The notes: generated from the sequence alone by a model not told the origin. 64,000 nt of DNA from a virus (IMGVR_UViG_3300008262_000018:57097-121096); one strand, 5' to 3'. Numbered from the stretch's first letter, positions 30,219 through 39,302 are shown. A program made the numbers and translations.

Positions 30219-30902
30219 TTAATTTTCATAATCAAGAATTGCATCACGAACAATTTGCAAATTATTTTCAATTTCCAAACTGTTGAACATCCCTCTAGGA
30301 GACTTACAAGTGTTCTCGCCATTTGTTTGTGTTTCAAACACATAACGAATAACACCTTCTTTGTTTTTCTTCACCTTGCCAAATAGAACAATAGAGAATA
30401 AACCTTCTAATGTAAGTTTTTCATCTACCATACGTCCTATTGTTTTAGCTTTGAATTTACGTTTACCTTCCATATCAGTAGATTCTTCTGCATGCGTTAG
30501 AATAAAGATCATAAGATCATCTCTTAGATCTTTAGGTAGTCTAGCAACACGTGCAAGATGAGCACCAATTTTTGTAAACTTCTCATAGCCTTTTTCATCT
30601 ACCTTGTCAAAAAATTCAAAACTGCTCATGTATTGAAAATCATCAATCACGACATTTTTGATTTCTGGACGTTTCTCACTTATGTAACGTAAGCAAGCTT
30701 CAATACTTTCAGGAGTGGCTTTATCATAAAGATTGCCTCCTAAGTTTTCTTTGCTCCATGCTACATACTTTTTTCTCCATCCTTTAAAAGGAAGAGGTTT
30801 GTTTGCTACATTAATAATGAACGTTTCTTTTGGATCTAGAGCTTCAATACTTGTAGACTTACCTGCTCCAGATTCTGCGATAATGAGGATTCCTTGTCCC
30901 AT
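30219..30902 (-). CDS. Sak4-like/AAA_24 RecA-fold ATPase
   Basis: The 227-aa protein starts MGQGILIIAESGAGKSTSIE (Walker A at residues 10-17) and has VVIDDFQYM as Walker B, then ILTHAEES and a sensor-like region. This matches phage single-strand annealing or RecA-like ATPases of the Sak4/AAA_24 type. It probably works with the neighbouring SSB and exonuclease in recombination-dependent replication. Confidence 0.82.
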   Translation of the reverse strand: MGQGILIIAESGAGKSTSIEALDPKETFIINVANKPLPFKGWRKKYVAWSKENLGGNLYDKATPESIEACLRYISEKRPEIKNVVIDDFQYMSSFEFFDKVDEKGYEKFTKIGAHLARVARLPKDLRDDLMIFILTHAEESTDMEGKRKFKAKTIGRMVDEKLTLEGLFSIVLFGKVKKNKEGVIRYVFETQTNGENTCKSPRGMFNSLEIENNLQIVRDAILDYEN

Positions 30903-30904
30903 AT

Positions 30905-31456
30905 TTACGGTATTTGTTTAATTAGTTCATTGAGCCATCCTTTACTACTAACTGGTTTACCTGTATGAATAGCAATGTAATCTCTTATAGTCATATCACT
31001 ATAAGGAGCATCATCAACAGTTGTGTTAGTACTAAAAATTTTTACAGTGGAAGGTGACTCATCCTTCATCTTTTTTAGAATACTATCTCCACTTAAAACA
31101 GCAGCATCTTTACTAATTGCTACAGAGTGAGGATCAACAGTTCTTAATACTTCTAAGGGTACTAAATATCTATCAGCGTATATAGGATCTGGTATAGCTT
31201 CTTCTTTTTCAGAATTAGGAAGTCTATACACTGTTCTATTTTCATCTGCAAAACCACTATAGTCTCCTTTTACCACTTCAAAGTAGAGACCTTTTGGTTT
31301 TGTAAATTCATACCCCATAATTGGAACCACTATAGTTCCTTCGTGTCTAAAGATTTTCTTGATTGTGAAATCTGTTTCACTAATTCTTAAATCGTTAATT
31401 AAATTTCGATGATAACGTCTTGCTTCAATGAGCAATTCTTCTCTTTCTTTACTCAT
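30905..31456 (-). CDS. Hypothetical protein between DnaB and the Sak4-like ATPase
   Basis: A 183-aa protein beginning MSKEREELLIEARRYHRN; an upstream ATG at 31498 would overlap the helicase gene, whereas 31456 leaves a 10-nt gap. It contains beta-rich stretches (FEVVKGDYSGFADENRTVYR) and a conserved-looking end VSSKGWLNELIKQIP. No known domain is seen. It is tightly packed between two ATPase genes, so it may be an accessory factor of the replication machinery. Confidence 0.7.
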   Translation of the reverse strand: MSKEREELLIEARRYHRNLINDLRISETDFTIKKIFRHEGTIVVPIMGYEFTKPKGLYFEVVKGDYSGFADENRTVYRLPNSEKEEAIPDPIYADRYLVPLEVLRTVDPHSVAISKDAAVLSGDSILKKMKDESPSTVKIFSTNTTVDDAPYSDMTIRDYIAIHTGKPVSSKGWLNELIKQIP

Positions 31457-31466
31457 AATTATTTTT

Positions 31467-32504
31467 TTATAATTCTTCGCCAATATCAGCGGATACATTT
31501 CTTGATGATCTACGTATATACGCTGTAGAAGTTGTGCTTATAGGTTTTGGTATTTCTACCAATTTTTGTAAACTAAACTCAGCACGCATATATAATAGTT
31601 CATTTTCGTTTTTGGAATTTCTAAGTTTTAAAGGATGTAAATATACTAAATTAGTATCACATGGAAGCTTATCTGGACCATATTGTTTTATACCATTTAT
31701 ACCAGGTCTAGCCATTGCAATAACGGCATCTGAACCTTGCATAAGAGCATCACCTCCAAATATATCACTACTAGTGGGGTAGTTAGCAATAGATCCTGGA
31801 GTTTTTCTTGAAGCTTCATCAAGAGTTCTGTTAAGCTGGGTGATCATCATAACAATAATAGGAAGCTCATTTTTAAGATTCATGAGCATTTCTACAGTGT
31901 TATAAAGAGTATTTAGCTTTTCTTTCTCATCACTTGCTTGTTTGATAAGCCAGCTATGATCTATAGTGACAATAAGAGGTTTAGATCCCATGTCATCATA
32001 ATAGTAGTGAACATATTCTCGTATCTGTTTCCAATTACAAGGTTTGTTAATCTGAAGTCTAAACACTCCTTTACTAGCCAACTCTCTAGAATGTTTTGTA
32101 AACTTTTCTAGGTGTTGTACAGCAAAGTCACTGAGTTGTTCTTTAGTACTCAATACTTGGTTATAGTCTAAAGCCACTTGAGCTGCAAACTCTCTAGAAG
32201 CAGATTGCTTAGGACCCATCTCAAATTGAAACTCTAATATGTTAAAATGCTGATCTGGATTTTGTTTGTAGCTTTCTCTCAAAATCTGACCTACCATTAG
32301 AGTTTTACCTTGACCAGGTCTAGCTCCTATAGTGAGTAGTGATCCCCATTCTAATCCATTAAGAGTAGCATCATTCAAACCAATCCATGGAGTTTTAAAT
32401 GATTTAATTCTTCCATCCCTTCTATCTTTAATATACTGCAAACCTTCTTCGTATATTTCGTGTATAAACTTAGCACCACCAGGTCTGCTATCATTTTTTA
32501 TCAT
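31467..32504 (-). CDS. Replicative DNA helicase (DnaB-like, SF4)
   Basis: A 345-aa RecA-fold helicase core without the DnaB N-terminal domain. Walker A is GARPGQGKT at residues 60-68; later LIVTIDHSWLI (Walker B region), MMITQLNRTLDEASRKTPG (motif H3) and SDIFGGDALMQGSDAVIAM (motif H4), all typical of DnaB/gp41 helicases. It unwinds the fork 5'-3' and would recruit the primase encoded downstream. The start overlaps the preceding small gene by 4 nt. Confidence 0.93.
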   Translation of the reverse strand: MIKNDSRPGGAKFIHEIYEEGLQYIKDRRDGRIKSFKTPWIGLNDATLNGLEWGSLLTIGARPGQGKTLMVGQILRESYKQNPDQHFNILEFQFEMGPKQSASREFAAQVALDYNQVLSTKEQLSDFAVQHLEKFTKHSRELASKGVFRLQINKPCNWKQIREYVHYYYDDMGSKPLIVTIDHSWLIKQASDEKEKLNTLYNTVEMLMNLKNELPIIVMMITQLNRTLDEASRKTPGSIANYPTSSDIFGGDALMQGSDAVIAMARPGINGIKQYGPDKLPCDTNLVYLHPLKLRNSKNENELLYMRAEFSLQKLVEIPKPISTTSTAYIRRSSRNVSADIGEEL

Positions 32505-32719
32505 GATAATACTCTTTTAATTTCTTTTTGAACAGAATCCATAGTTTTTTTAGCTCCTGCTTCAAGTCCTTTAATAAACGCATGTTGTATAACTAATCTA
32601 AACATATCATATCTAGTTAGTCTTACATCATCATCTTCTTTCTCAATATTAGCAGTGCATCTATTAAAGTATTCTTTTATTGATACTTCTGGTAATAGTT
32701 CATCAATATCTAGTTCCAT
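32501..32719 (-). CDS. Small hypothetical protein preceding DnaB
   Basis: A 72-aa protein, MELDIDELLPEVSIKEYFNR at the start, acidic then basic, probably all helical. It is linked by 1-nt and 4-nt overlaps to both neighbours. Its place directly before DnaB would suit a helicase-associated factor, but there is no motif to support this. Confidence 0.65.
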   Translation of the reverse strand: MELDIDELLPEVSIKEYFNRCTANIEKEDDDVRLTRYDMFRLVIQHAFIKGLEAGAKKTMDSVQKEIKRVLS

Positions 32720-33303
32720 TACATTTCATTTAATTCGTTAACAATATTGGGGTTATCTAATAGTTGCTGACAAGTATCAGCTAGCTTTGAAGTGTACGTA
32801 TTATCAGGGTTCTTTTTCTTAATAAAATAGCTACTAGTTTGCATATAGAGATAGTCTGCTTTTGCATATCTAGCTACATAATAATCTGTAGCATCTAGTA
32901 CGAGTTCCCATGTAAATTCAGGATAGGTTTTAAAGAACCACACAAACTTGTCCTTTAATTCATTTACTGTTTGTCTAGCCAACTCACCAGATGGAAGACG
33001 CTTAGCTGGAAAGATCTCACGATATTCTTTAATCTTTGTCATAAAATCTTCACCTAATACAGAAGCAGCTACTTTCTTTTTAGTTTTAACAATATAAAGA
33101 TCTAGTTCTTCTAGTATTTGTAATGCCTTGGGAGTGAGCACGTTATCATCAGTTATGAGTCCTTTAGCTTGACATATCATAGCTTCTGCGTTCTTATTTA
33201 TAAGACTATCAGGTTGAATACGATATCTACAACAATCAAGGAAGTAGAGCTGATTCATCGTTATCCTGTGCCTGATTGCTACATTCCAGAAGTTTTGGGT
33301 CAT
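32719..33303 (-). CDS. Hypothetical protein between the DnaA-like and DnaB genes, possible helicase loader
   Basis: A 194-aa protein, or 179 aa if it starts at the internal ATG (33258), which would reduce the overlap with the upstream gene from 68 to 23 nt. It has a helical C-terminal part, ELVLDATDYYVARYAKADYL...SYFIKK, of the kind seen in phage replisome organisers or helicase loaders. The gene order DnaA-like, this gene, small gene, DnaB supports a loader role, but the assignment is inference. Confidence 0.65.
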   Translation of the reverse strand: MTQNFWNVAIRHRITMNQLYFLDCCRYRIQPDSLINKNAEAMICQAKGLITDDNVLTPKALQILEELDLYIVKTKKKVAASVLGEDFMTKIKEYREIFPAKRLPSGELARQTVNELKDKFVWFFKTYPEFTWELVLDATDYYVARYAKADYLYMQTSSYFIKKKNPDNTYTSKLADTCQQLLDNPNIVNELNEM

Positions 33304-33757
33304 AATTTTCTAATTTTTGTTTTACGTGTTGAAATATCTCTTTATAAAGTTCTATGATTTGAGGGTTTGTTTCCATTAAATTCTTAAATGTGTCTACATT
33401 ATGAATAATAGTACTATGGTCTCTAGAAATTGATCTAGCTATTCTAACAAGAGAGTGACCCATCATTCTTGCTATAAAACAATACACCATTCTCACTTGA
33501 ACTATTTCTCTATACCTTTTTTTACTATCTAGTGGCATTCTAGCTCCATTTTTGAATGGTGTAATTTCTTCAAACCATTCTCTAAGCACTCTTAAGTTTA
33601 CAGGTTTAAGATCAGAATGACCTTTCTTTTCTGGATCAATTTCTTTGTGGTTTCTAGAGATAACAACGGGCTCATATCCCATCTTTCTATAAAACAATCT
33701 TTTAAACTCTCCAATGAGTTTAAGTTCTAATCTTTCTTCGTAAGCAATTTCATTCAT
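33236..33757 (-). CDS. DnaA domain IV-containing replication initiator
   Basis: The 173-aa protein has the bacterial DnaA C-terminal DNA-binding domain at residues 80-135: RYREIVQVRMVYCFIARMMG, then the signature SRDHSTIIHNVDTF (residues 111-124), where Arg-Asp-His-Ser-Thr reads the DnaA box. The AAA+ domain of DnaA is absent; the first 75 residues are unrelated. A perfect DnaA box lies about 105 nt upstream of its start in the divergent region. It probably marks the phage origin and may regulate itself or capture host replication proteins. Confidence 0.9.
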   Translation of the reverse strand: MNEIAYEERLELKLIGEFKRLFYRKMGYEPVVISRNHKEIDPEKKGHSDLKPVNLRVLREWFEEITPFKNGARMPLDSKKRYREIVQVRMVYCFIARMMGHSLVRIARSISRDHSTIIHNVDTFKNLMETNPQIIELYKEIFQHVKQKLENYDPKLLECSNQAQDNDESALLP

Positions 33758-33916
33758 CAGCGTTAAATTTTAATAGTTAATAATAGGAAAAATCCTTAAA
33801 AAATTGTATATTATATTGTAATCTCCATACTTCTAAGGTTCCGCATGCTGTAAAGGTATGGTGTGGATAAGAAACCAACAAATCTTTTTTATGTAAACAT
33901 CTATAATTTTTTAAAA
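33758..33916. promoter_or_regulatory. Divergent control region with DnaA box; candidate replication origin
   Basis: This region separates the leftward replication operon from the rightward lysis/fibre operon, so it must hold promoters in both directions. It contains a perfect DnaA box TGTGGATAA at 33862-33870 (complement TTATCCACA) and an AT-only stretch around 33797-33821 (TTGTATATTATATTGTAA) that could serve as an unwinding element. A GTG start for the rightward gene at 33863 would overlap the box; the ATG at 33917 is preferred. Confidence 0.6.
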
Positions 33917-34243
33917 ATGGTAAGGGTTAAAAATTCTGCATTAGACGAGGTAAAAGCATGGCTATTTCCATCTATAGTAGGTATTTTAGGCGTAATTATT
34001 TGGCAAGATATTAAGGAAATTAAATCTGACATAAAGTCTCTTATTGCTCAGTCTAATATAGACAAAACCAGGATAGATAATTTAGAAAGAGTTATATATA
34101 AAAAGACAACTTTTACAGAATTTGAAAAAAAAAGCAAGGATTCTGGGAGTAATAGTTTACTCGTAGAATTATATACGTGTTGTTTATTAGAAAATCGTAA
34201 GAAGCGTGTATCACCCGATTCAAGGGAAGATTTGTTAGGATGA
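33917..34243 (+). CDS. Single-pass membrane protein with coiled coil, lysis cluster
   Basis: A 108-aa protein starting MVRVKNSALDEVKAW. One transmembrane helix (LFPSIVGILGVIIW) is followed by a heptad-like region (IKEIKSDIKSLIAQSNIDKT). A GTG start at 33863 would add 18 residues but would cover the DnaA box. It overlaps the next gene by 4 nt and stands two genes before the endolysin, so a holin, antiholin or lysis-regulator role is likely. Confidence 0.7.
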   Translation: MVRVKNSALDEVKAWLFPSIVGILGVIIWQDIKEIKSDIKSLIAQSNIDKTRIDNLERVIYKKTTFTEFEKKSKDSGSNSLLVELYTCCLLENRKKRVSPDSREDLLG

Positions 34244-34551
34244 AAAAACTATTTAAATATATAGAACCTTTATGGTTGGGAACCAACAGTAAGATTTCTA
34301 TAAGAAGAGTGCTAGCCTTAGTTTTTTCAATAGATTTAGTGAGAAATCTTTCTCACATTATACATAAGTGGGAAATGGGTAAATCATATGCTGATGTTGC
34401 TATGTTACTTGGACTTGAAGCTGCTCTCATAGCAGCTCTTTTATCTTTAACTACATATTCAGCTATGATTAACAAAAAGGTTGATAATCAATCAAATATA
34501 TCAGTGGTTAACTCAAGAACCTGCGCCTCGACATCTATTAAAAGCTGTTGA
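34240..34551 (+). CDS. Holin-like membrane protein
   Basis: A 103-aa protein with two hydrophobic segments: RVLALVFSIDLVRNLSHII and ADVAMLLGLEAALIAALLSL. It is overlapped at its 3' end by the endolysin frame (71 nt). Size, topology and position fit a class II holin that permits endolysin release. No family motif proves it. Confidence 0.7.
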   Translation: MKKLFKYIEPLWLGTNSKISIRRVLALVFSIDLVRNLSHIIHKWEMGKSYADVAMLLGLEAALIAALLSLTTYSAMINKKVDNQSNISVVNSRTCASTSIKSC

Positions 34552-35008
34552 GCTTTTTGGTGTTACAGAAAGTGTAGGAAATATTAACAATCCTGTTATT
34601 ATGGGATGGGCTAAAGAACTTGGATTAGAGAAAGTTTACACAGCAGATTCCATTCCTTGGTGTGGATTGTATGCTGCTGTTGTTATACATAGAGCTCAAA
34701 GACCTGTTGTAGATCAACCTTTATGGGCTCTTAATTGGAATAAGTTTGGTGTAAGAGTAACAGAACCTATGCTTGGTGATGTTCTTACATTTACAAGAAA
34801 ATCAGGAGGACACGTTGGTTTTTATGTAGGAGAAGATGCTACAGCATATCATGTACTAGGTGGTAATCAAGGAGATAAAGTTTGCGTATCGCGAATTGCG
34901 AAATCAAGATTATCACAAGCAAGACGTCCTCAATATAATTCACAACCTACTAATATTAGGAAAGTGGTGTTAGCATCTAATGGTGCTCTATCTACTAATG
35001 AAGCTTAA
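34481..35008 (+). CDS. Endolysin, Cys/His peptidase-amidase (NlpC/P60-CHAP type, TIGR02594-like)
   Basis: The 175-aa protein has catalytic Cys61 in SIPWCGLYAAVVIHRA and His111 in KSGGHVGFYVG, then YHVLGGNQGDKVCVSRI, which is the layout of the TIGR02594 family of phage cell-wall hydrolases. The beginning SVGNINNPVIMGWAKELGL also fits. No ATG is available; the first possible start is TTG at 34481, inside the holin gene, and an in-frame stop lies just upstream (34466). Translation may depend on coupling with the holin. Confidence 0.88.
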   Translation: MIINQIYQWLTQEPAPRHLLKAVELFGVTESVGNINNPVIMGWAKELGLEKVYTADSIPWCGLYAAVVIHRAQRPVVDQPLWALNWNKFGVRVTEPMLGDVLTFTRKSGGHVGFYVGEDATAYHVLGGNQGDKVCVSRIAKSRLSQARRPQYNSQPTNIRKVVLASNGALSTNEA

Positions 35009-35013
35009 ATACT

Positions 35014-35505
35014 ATGGCAAAGAAACGCGCTTTTGTTAGATATACTAAATCTGGGGACATAGTTCCTGGTAGTCTTGTTGTTACAACTAATGGAGGATAT
35101 CCTGATAAGTCTTCTCTTTGGGAAGAAGTTACAGTAAGTAAGTGTTGTCCTGATGTATGTGGTTGTGAAAAAGAAACTATAACTCTACCTTTTCTTATTA
35201 CTCCAGAAATAGGTTTTCCTTATTATTCAATACAAGTAATGATTTCGTGTAAAACTCCAGCGCTTGAAGAACGATATATTGCAGGTTATAATCCTGGTTT
35301 TACAACATTAGAAGATCTTTTTTCTTATTTTAATCAAACTACAGAAAATATTCAAATATCTTTAGCTTCTTTAACTGAAATATCAGTTACTTTTTGTAAA
35401 CGCAAAATTGAGTGTTTACATGAAGATGCTCCTTGTTTTGGGTATGTTTTAGGTGTATATATCAATGGTGATTCGTTTGCATCAGTATGTAATATAAATA
35501 ATTAA
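35014..35505 (+). CDS. Tail or fibre-associated protein with MAKKRAFVRY N-terminal module
   Basis: A 163-aa protein beginning MAKKRAFVRYTKSGDIVPGS, a module of about 45 residues shared with the protein at 41042 (ending in a Cys-Cys pair there and CCPDVCGC here). The C-terminal part is beta-rich (ITPEIGFPYYSIQVMISC) with no recognised fold. The shared N-terminal module probably attaches different C-terminal domains to the same place in the virion. Confidence 0.75.
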   Translation: MAKKRAFVRYTKSGDIVPGSLVVTTNGGYPDKSSLWEEVTVSKCCPDVCGCEKETITLPFLITPEIGFPYYSIQVMISCKTPALEERYIAGYNPGFTTLEDLFSYFNQTTENIQISLASLTEISVTFCKRKIECLHEDAPCFGYVLGVYINGDSFASVCNINN

Positions 35506-35516
35506 AATATATAATA

Positions 35517-37097
35517 ATGCCAATTAGAAAAATTAAAGCACAAAGTCCTGATCCTTATTTAGGTAAAATAGCAGGAGACACTGAACTAGCACGTTTAGCC
35601 CATCTTAACTATGTTATTGATGCAATTAATAATGGTGGTGGGGGTGGTTCAATCACTGTTAACGGTAATTCTGATATAACTAATATAACAATTAGTCCTA
35701 CATTATCAACTTCAGTTGGAGGAGGTTCTATAGAACTTACAATTGATCCCTATCCAGGATATAATGTGTATAGAGCTAAAATAGCTACACAAGCTATTGA
35801 TTGGCCTGGATATGGTTATTTGTATAATTGGTATGCAGTAGATGATGCAAGAGGGTTAGCTAATCCAGATGGTGGTACAGGATTAACAGCTCCTAATGAA
35901 TGGAGAGTTCCTAGTGATACAGATTGGGATACATTAGCAACATTTGCTGGTGGTAGTAGTGTAGCAGGTGGTAAATTAAAATCTACATTAACTTCTACAG
36001 CTTATCCTTTTTATGGATGGGCTAGTGCTGCAGGAACAAATGATTATAATTTTAGCGCATTACCAGGAAGTTTTCGAGATGAAGGAGGAAGTTTTAGTCC
36101 ATTAATTAGTATTTTAGGAGTTTTTTGGACTAGTAATTCAACAGGTGGTTCTGTAGCAATAGCTCGTATACTTGATGGTTCACAAAATCTTGGTGGTTTT
36201 TCTATAAATAAAAATAGAGGAAATTCAGTAAGACTAGTAAGAGAAGCTACAGCAGGAGAACTTCTTCTTCCTGATGGAACAACTTCAGATAGTATGTTAT
36301 TACCTGTTTATAATGGAAATAATGGGTTTACATATGTTACAGTTAAAATAGGTACGCAAATATGGCTTGCTCAAAATCTTAGAGAGACAAAGTATAACGA
36401 TAATAGTGATATATTTAATGGAACAATGTTTGGAGGTGATACTACTAACTCTTGGTGGCAAGCAAGAGGAGCAGCTCAAGAAGGTGCTTATACAGGTTAT
36501 TTATTTGATGGTACTATTGTAGCATATAATCCAAATACTATTGTTAATTTTTACAATGATGTATTAGAAAATACATTTGAAACTGATCTTATTTGGGTAC
36601 GCTCAACTGATGGGTATGGATCATTATATAATGTATCTATCGGTGGTGGATCAAGACCTTGGAATAAAACACATATTAAAGTTACACCTGCTTGGAAAAA
36701 TGATGATCCAAGTATATCTACTGTAGTAAAAACATTAACAGAAAAAAGTCTTGTTGTACAAAATGCAGAAGAAGGATTATATTTTATAAAGTTTTTTCCA
36801 TTTGAAAGAGATATTACTGGAGCAGCATCTTCAAAAGATTTAAATAATTACTCTCCAACAGGATTTGATAAAAGTTATGTTTATGTTGAAATTATAGAAT
36901 ATGGATCTGAATCGCCTTACTATTACAGTGGACTTTTCTCAGGAATTGGTATTTCAAATCTTGAAGAAGAAGAGCTTCTTACTTATGAAATAGATGGTGT
37001 AACATATACAGAAGATCCTGAGGTTAAACGTCTCTCTAAGATTTATGTAGAAATATATAAGCAATTAGGCATTGATTTAAACCCTAGTGGTGTATGA
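35517..37097 (+). CDS. Tail fibre protein with Fibrobacter succinogenes major paralogous domains
   Basis: A 526-aa protein. After MPIRKIKAQSPDPYLGKIAG and a glycine linker comes a domain with GYLYNWYAVDDARGLA, GWRVPSD-like EWRVPSDTDWD, FSALPGSFRDEGGSF and SVRLVREA, which is the Fib_succ_major (TIGR02145) pattern. A second partial copy starts at KIGTQIWLAQNLRETKY. In Bacteroidota and their phages these domains occur on cell-surface and receptor-binding proteins, so host recognition is likely. The stop overlaps the start of the glycosyltransferase gene (ATGA). Confidence 0.88.
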   Translation: MPIRKIKAQSPDPYLGKIAGDTELARLAHLNYVIDAINNGGGGGSITVNGNSDITNITISPTLSTSVGGGSIELTIDPYPGYNVYRAKIATQAIDWPGYGYLYNWYAVDDARGLANPDGGTGLTAPNEWRVPSDTDWDTLATFAGGSSVAGGKLKSTLTSTAYPFYGWASAAGTNDYNFSALPGSFRDEGGSFSPLISILGVFWTSNSTGGSVAIARILDGSQNLGGFSINKNRGNSVRLVREATAGELLLPDGTTSDSMLLPVYNGNNGFTYVTVKIGTQIWLAQNLRETKYNDNSDIFNGTMFGGDTTNSWWQARGAAQEGAYTGYLFDGTIVAYNPNTIVNFYNDVLENTFETDLIWVRSTDGYGSLYNVSIGGGSRPWNKTHIKVTPAWKNDDPSISTVVKTLTEKSLVVQNAEEGLYFIKFFPFERDITGAASSKDLNNYSPTGFDKSYVYVEIIEYGSESPYYYSGLFSGIGISNLEEEELLTYEIDGVTYTEDPEVKRLSKIYVEIYKQLGIDLNPSGV

Positions 37098-37927
37098 TAG
37101 AAAGAGTAGTGTATTCATTATGGACAACTCCTATGGATGGTGAACATGTAGGGTTTAATACAGAGGAAGCATTGTTTAATTGTTTTAAACTATCTCTACA
37201 TTATGCCAAAAAGTGGTTTAAAGAAGTACATTTAGTTACAGATGTGAAAGGAAAAGTTCTTGTAGAAAAACATGGATTAGAGTTTGACAATATAAACACT
37301 GATTTAGAACATGTAATGAAAGGTGTTTATAGAAATCATTGGTCTTTAGGTAAGATATATGCGTGTAAGATACAGGATAAGCCTTTTATGCATATTGATA
37401 TAGATGTTATATGGTTTAAGAAACCTCCACAAAGTATATTAACATCAGATGCTAGTTTTCAATGTATAGAAGATCAGTCTCAAGAATATTGGTATGAGCT
37501 TCTTATAGATCATGCTGATAAACATTACAAAAACAAACCTTCTTGGTTTAATTGTAAAGAGATAAAAGCATACAATTGTGGGTTTATAGGATTTAACAAA
37601 CTTGGTATAGTTAGTGAATGGTGGGATGAAGCTATTAAATATATAAAATATTTAGATAATTCAGGGTTTGATTACAACCATCACTTATCATGCTTGATAT
37701 ATGAACAGTTTGCTATATACCACTTGTCTAAATATAGAAAATATCAAGTGGATATTTTATCAAATCACCATTCAAGTTCTAAAGGAAAAGGATGGCTTCC
37801 AGAAGATGCTGCTAAAGAATTAGGATATACACATCTTATTGCTGCTTCTAAAAGAGATAAAAAAATAGAGGATTTAGTTAAAAGAAAACTAGAAAAAATA
37901 GATAAAGAATCATTAATATCTGCTTAA
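37094..37927 (+). CDS. DxD-type glycosyltransferase within the fibre cluster
   Basis: The 277-aa protein begins MIERVVYSLWTTPMDG and has the nucleotide-sugar/metal motif HIDIDVIWFK with Asp102 and Asp104, then YNCGFIGFN and a late DYNHHLSCL. This fits a GT-A fold glycosyltransferase of the type often seen as a conserved protein in Bacteroidota (resembles DUF6734). It is translationally coupled to the fibre gene before it, so it may glycosylate fibres, or alter host surface glycans to block superinfection. Confidence 0.78.
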   Translation: MIERVVYSLWTTPMDGEHVGFNTEEALFNCFKLSLHYAKKWFKEVHLVTDVKGKVLVEKHGLEFDNINTDLEHVMKGVYRNHWSLGKIYACKIQDKPFMHIDIDVIWFKKPPQSILTSDASFQCIEDQSQEYWYELLIDHADKHYKNKPSWFNCKEIKAYNCGFIGFNKLGIVSEWWDEAIKYIKYLDNSGFDYNHHLSCLIYEQFAIYHLSKYRKYQVDILSNHHSSSKGKGWLPEDAAKELGYTHLIAASKRDKKIEDLVKRKLEKIDKESLISA

Positions 37928-37928
37928 T

Positions 37929-39302
37929 ATGTACAACGATCCACAAATATTATATCTTCTTAAGAATATAAACAGACAAATCTGTTGTATTAATGGAGGT
38001 GATGCTCCTACTACACCAACAGAAATTACCTTTGCTCCATCTACATCTCAAGATTCTTTTGGAAGACTTAGAGTATCTGAGCCTTTTACAATGTTTGATT
38101 CTAGTCATAGATTTGATGACAATGATCTTTGGTCTACAGCTGTTAATGGAGGCACAGCTACATTTAATGCTAACCAAGGACTTGTAGACTTAACTGTTAC
38201 AAGGTCAGCTGATATAATAACTCCTAATTATGTTATTAGAGAAACAAATAAAGTGTTCTCTTACCAACCAGGTAAGTCACTTCTCACTTTAAATACATTT
38301 GTTTTCAATCCTGCTCAAGCTGGTCTTAGACAGAGAGTGGGATATTTTCGTGAAAATGGAATAATAGGGGGTGGAGTGATTACACAATCTAATGGTTTTT
38401 ATTTACAATTAGCAGATAAAAGCTTTGCAGGAGGTACTGTAAATACACTTAGTTTTGTTAAAGCTAGCACTGTAACAGGAACACCTGTATATACAGAAGT
38501 TAACCAAGCAGATTGGAATGGTGATAAGCTTGATGGAACAGGTCCTTCAGGACTCACTCTTGACATCACTAAAGCACAAATTCTTTGGATGGATATGGAG
38601 TGGTTAGGAGTGGGATCTGTAAGAATGGGATTTGTTATTAATGGACAATTTATTCTTTGTCACACATTTCATCATGCTAACATCATAACTTCTACATACA
38701 TTACAACTGCTTCACTACCACTGCGTTATGATATAATCACTACATCTGGTGCAGGTGGAACAGCTACATTAAAGCAAATTTGTTCTACAGTGATATCAGA
38801 AGGTGGGTATGAACTTAGAGGTAAACAGCAGTCTATTGGTAGACCTATCACTGCACCAATGACATTTGCTGTAGCAGGTACATACTATCCAGTTGTAGGA
38901 ATAAGACTTAAATCTACAAGACTAGATGCTATTGTAATTGCAACAGCTATTTCTCTCATAGGACTTGGTAATGGTAAAAACTATCAATGGAGAGTGGTGA
39001 ATGGCAATGTAGCAATTTCTGGAGGAAGTTGGGTGCCTGCTGGTGGTGATTCTGCTGTAGAATATAATATTACAGGAACAAGTGCTACAGGTGGGAGAGT
39101 GTTAGCTAGTGGATATGTTAACTCCTCTAACCAAGGATCTCCTAGTATAAACATCCTTAAAGAAGCTCTTTTTTCTAACCAGCTTGAGAGAGACGCTTTA
39201 TCAGGTGTTCCTTATGAGCTTGTTATAGAAATGGCTATTGATGCAGTGGGAGGAGTGTTAGGTGCTTATGCTTCTATAGATTGGGAGGAAATTAGTAGAT
39301 AA
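37929..39302 (+). CDS. Tail/baseplate-associated fibre protein (QDSFGRLRVSEPFTMFD type)
   Basis: A 457-aa protein. The N-terminus MYNDPQILYLLKNINRQICC carries the short tag shared with the genes at 39310 and 40364. Residues 42-62 read SQDSFGRLRVSEPFTMFDSS, a motif found in many phage fibre or adsorption proteins, followed by long beta-rich stretches typical of jelly-roll fibre domains. A structural, host-binding role is likely. Confidence 0.82.
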   Translation: MYNDPQILYLLKNINRQICCINGGDAPTTPTEITFAPSTSQDSFGRLRVSEPFTMFDSSHRFDDNDLWSTAVNGGTATFNANQGLVDLTVTRSADIITPNYVIRETNKVFSYQPGKSLLTLNTFVFNPAQAGLRQRVGYFRENGIIGGGVITQSNGFYLQLADKSFAGGTVNTLSFVKASTVTGTPVYTEVNQADWNGDKLDGTGPSGLTLDITKAQILWMDMEWLGVGSVRMGFVINGQFILCHTFHHANIITSTYITTASLPLRYDIITTSGAGGTATLKQICSTVISEGGYELRGKQQSIGRPITAPMTFAVAGTYYPVVGIRLKSTRLDAIVIATAISLIGLGNGKNYQWRVVNGNVAISGGSWVPAGGDSAVEYNITGTSATGGRVLASGYVNSSNQGSPSINILKEALFSNQLERDALSGVPYELVIEMAIDAVGGVLGAYASIDWEEISR

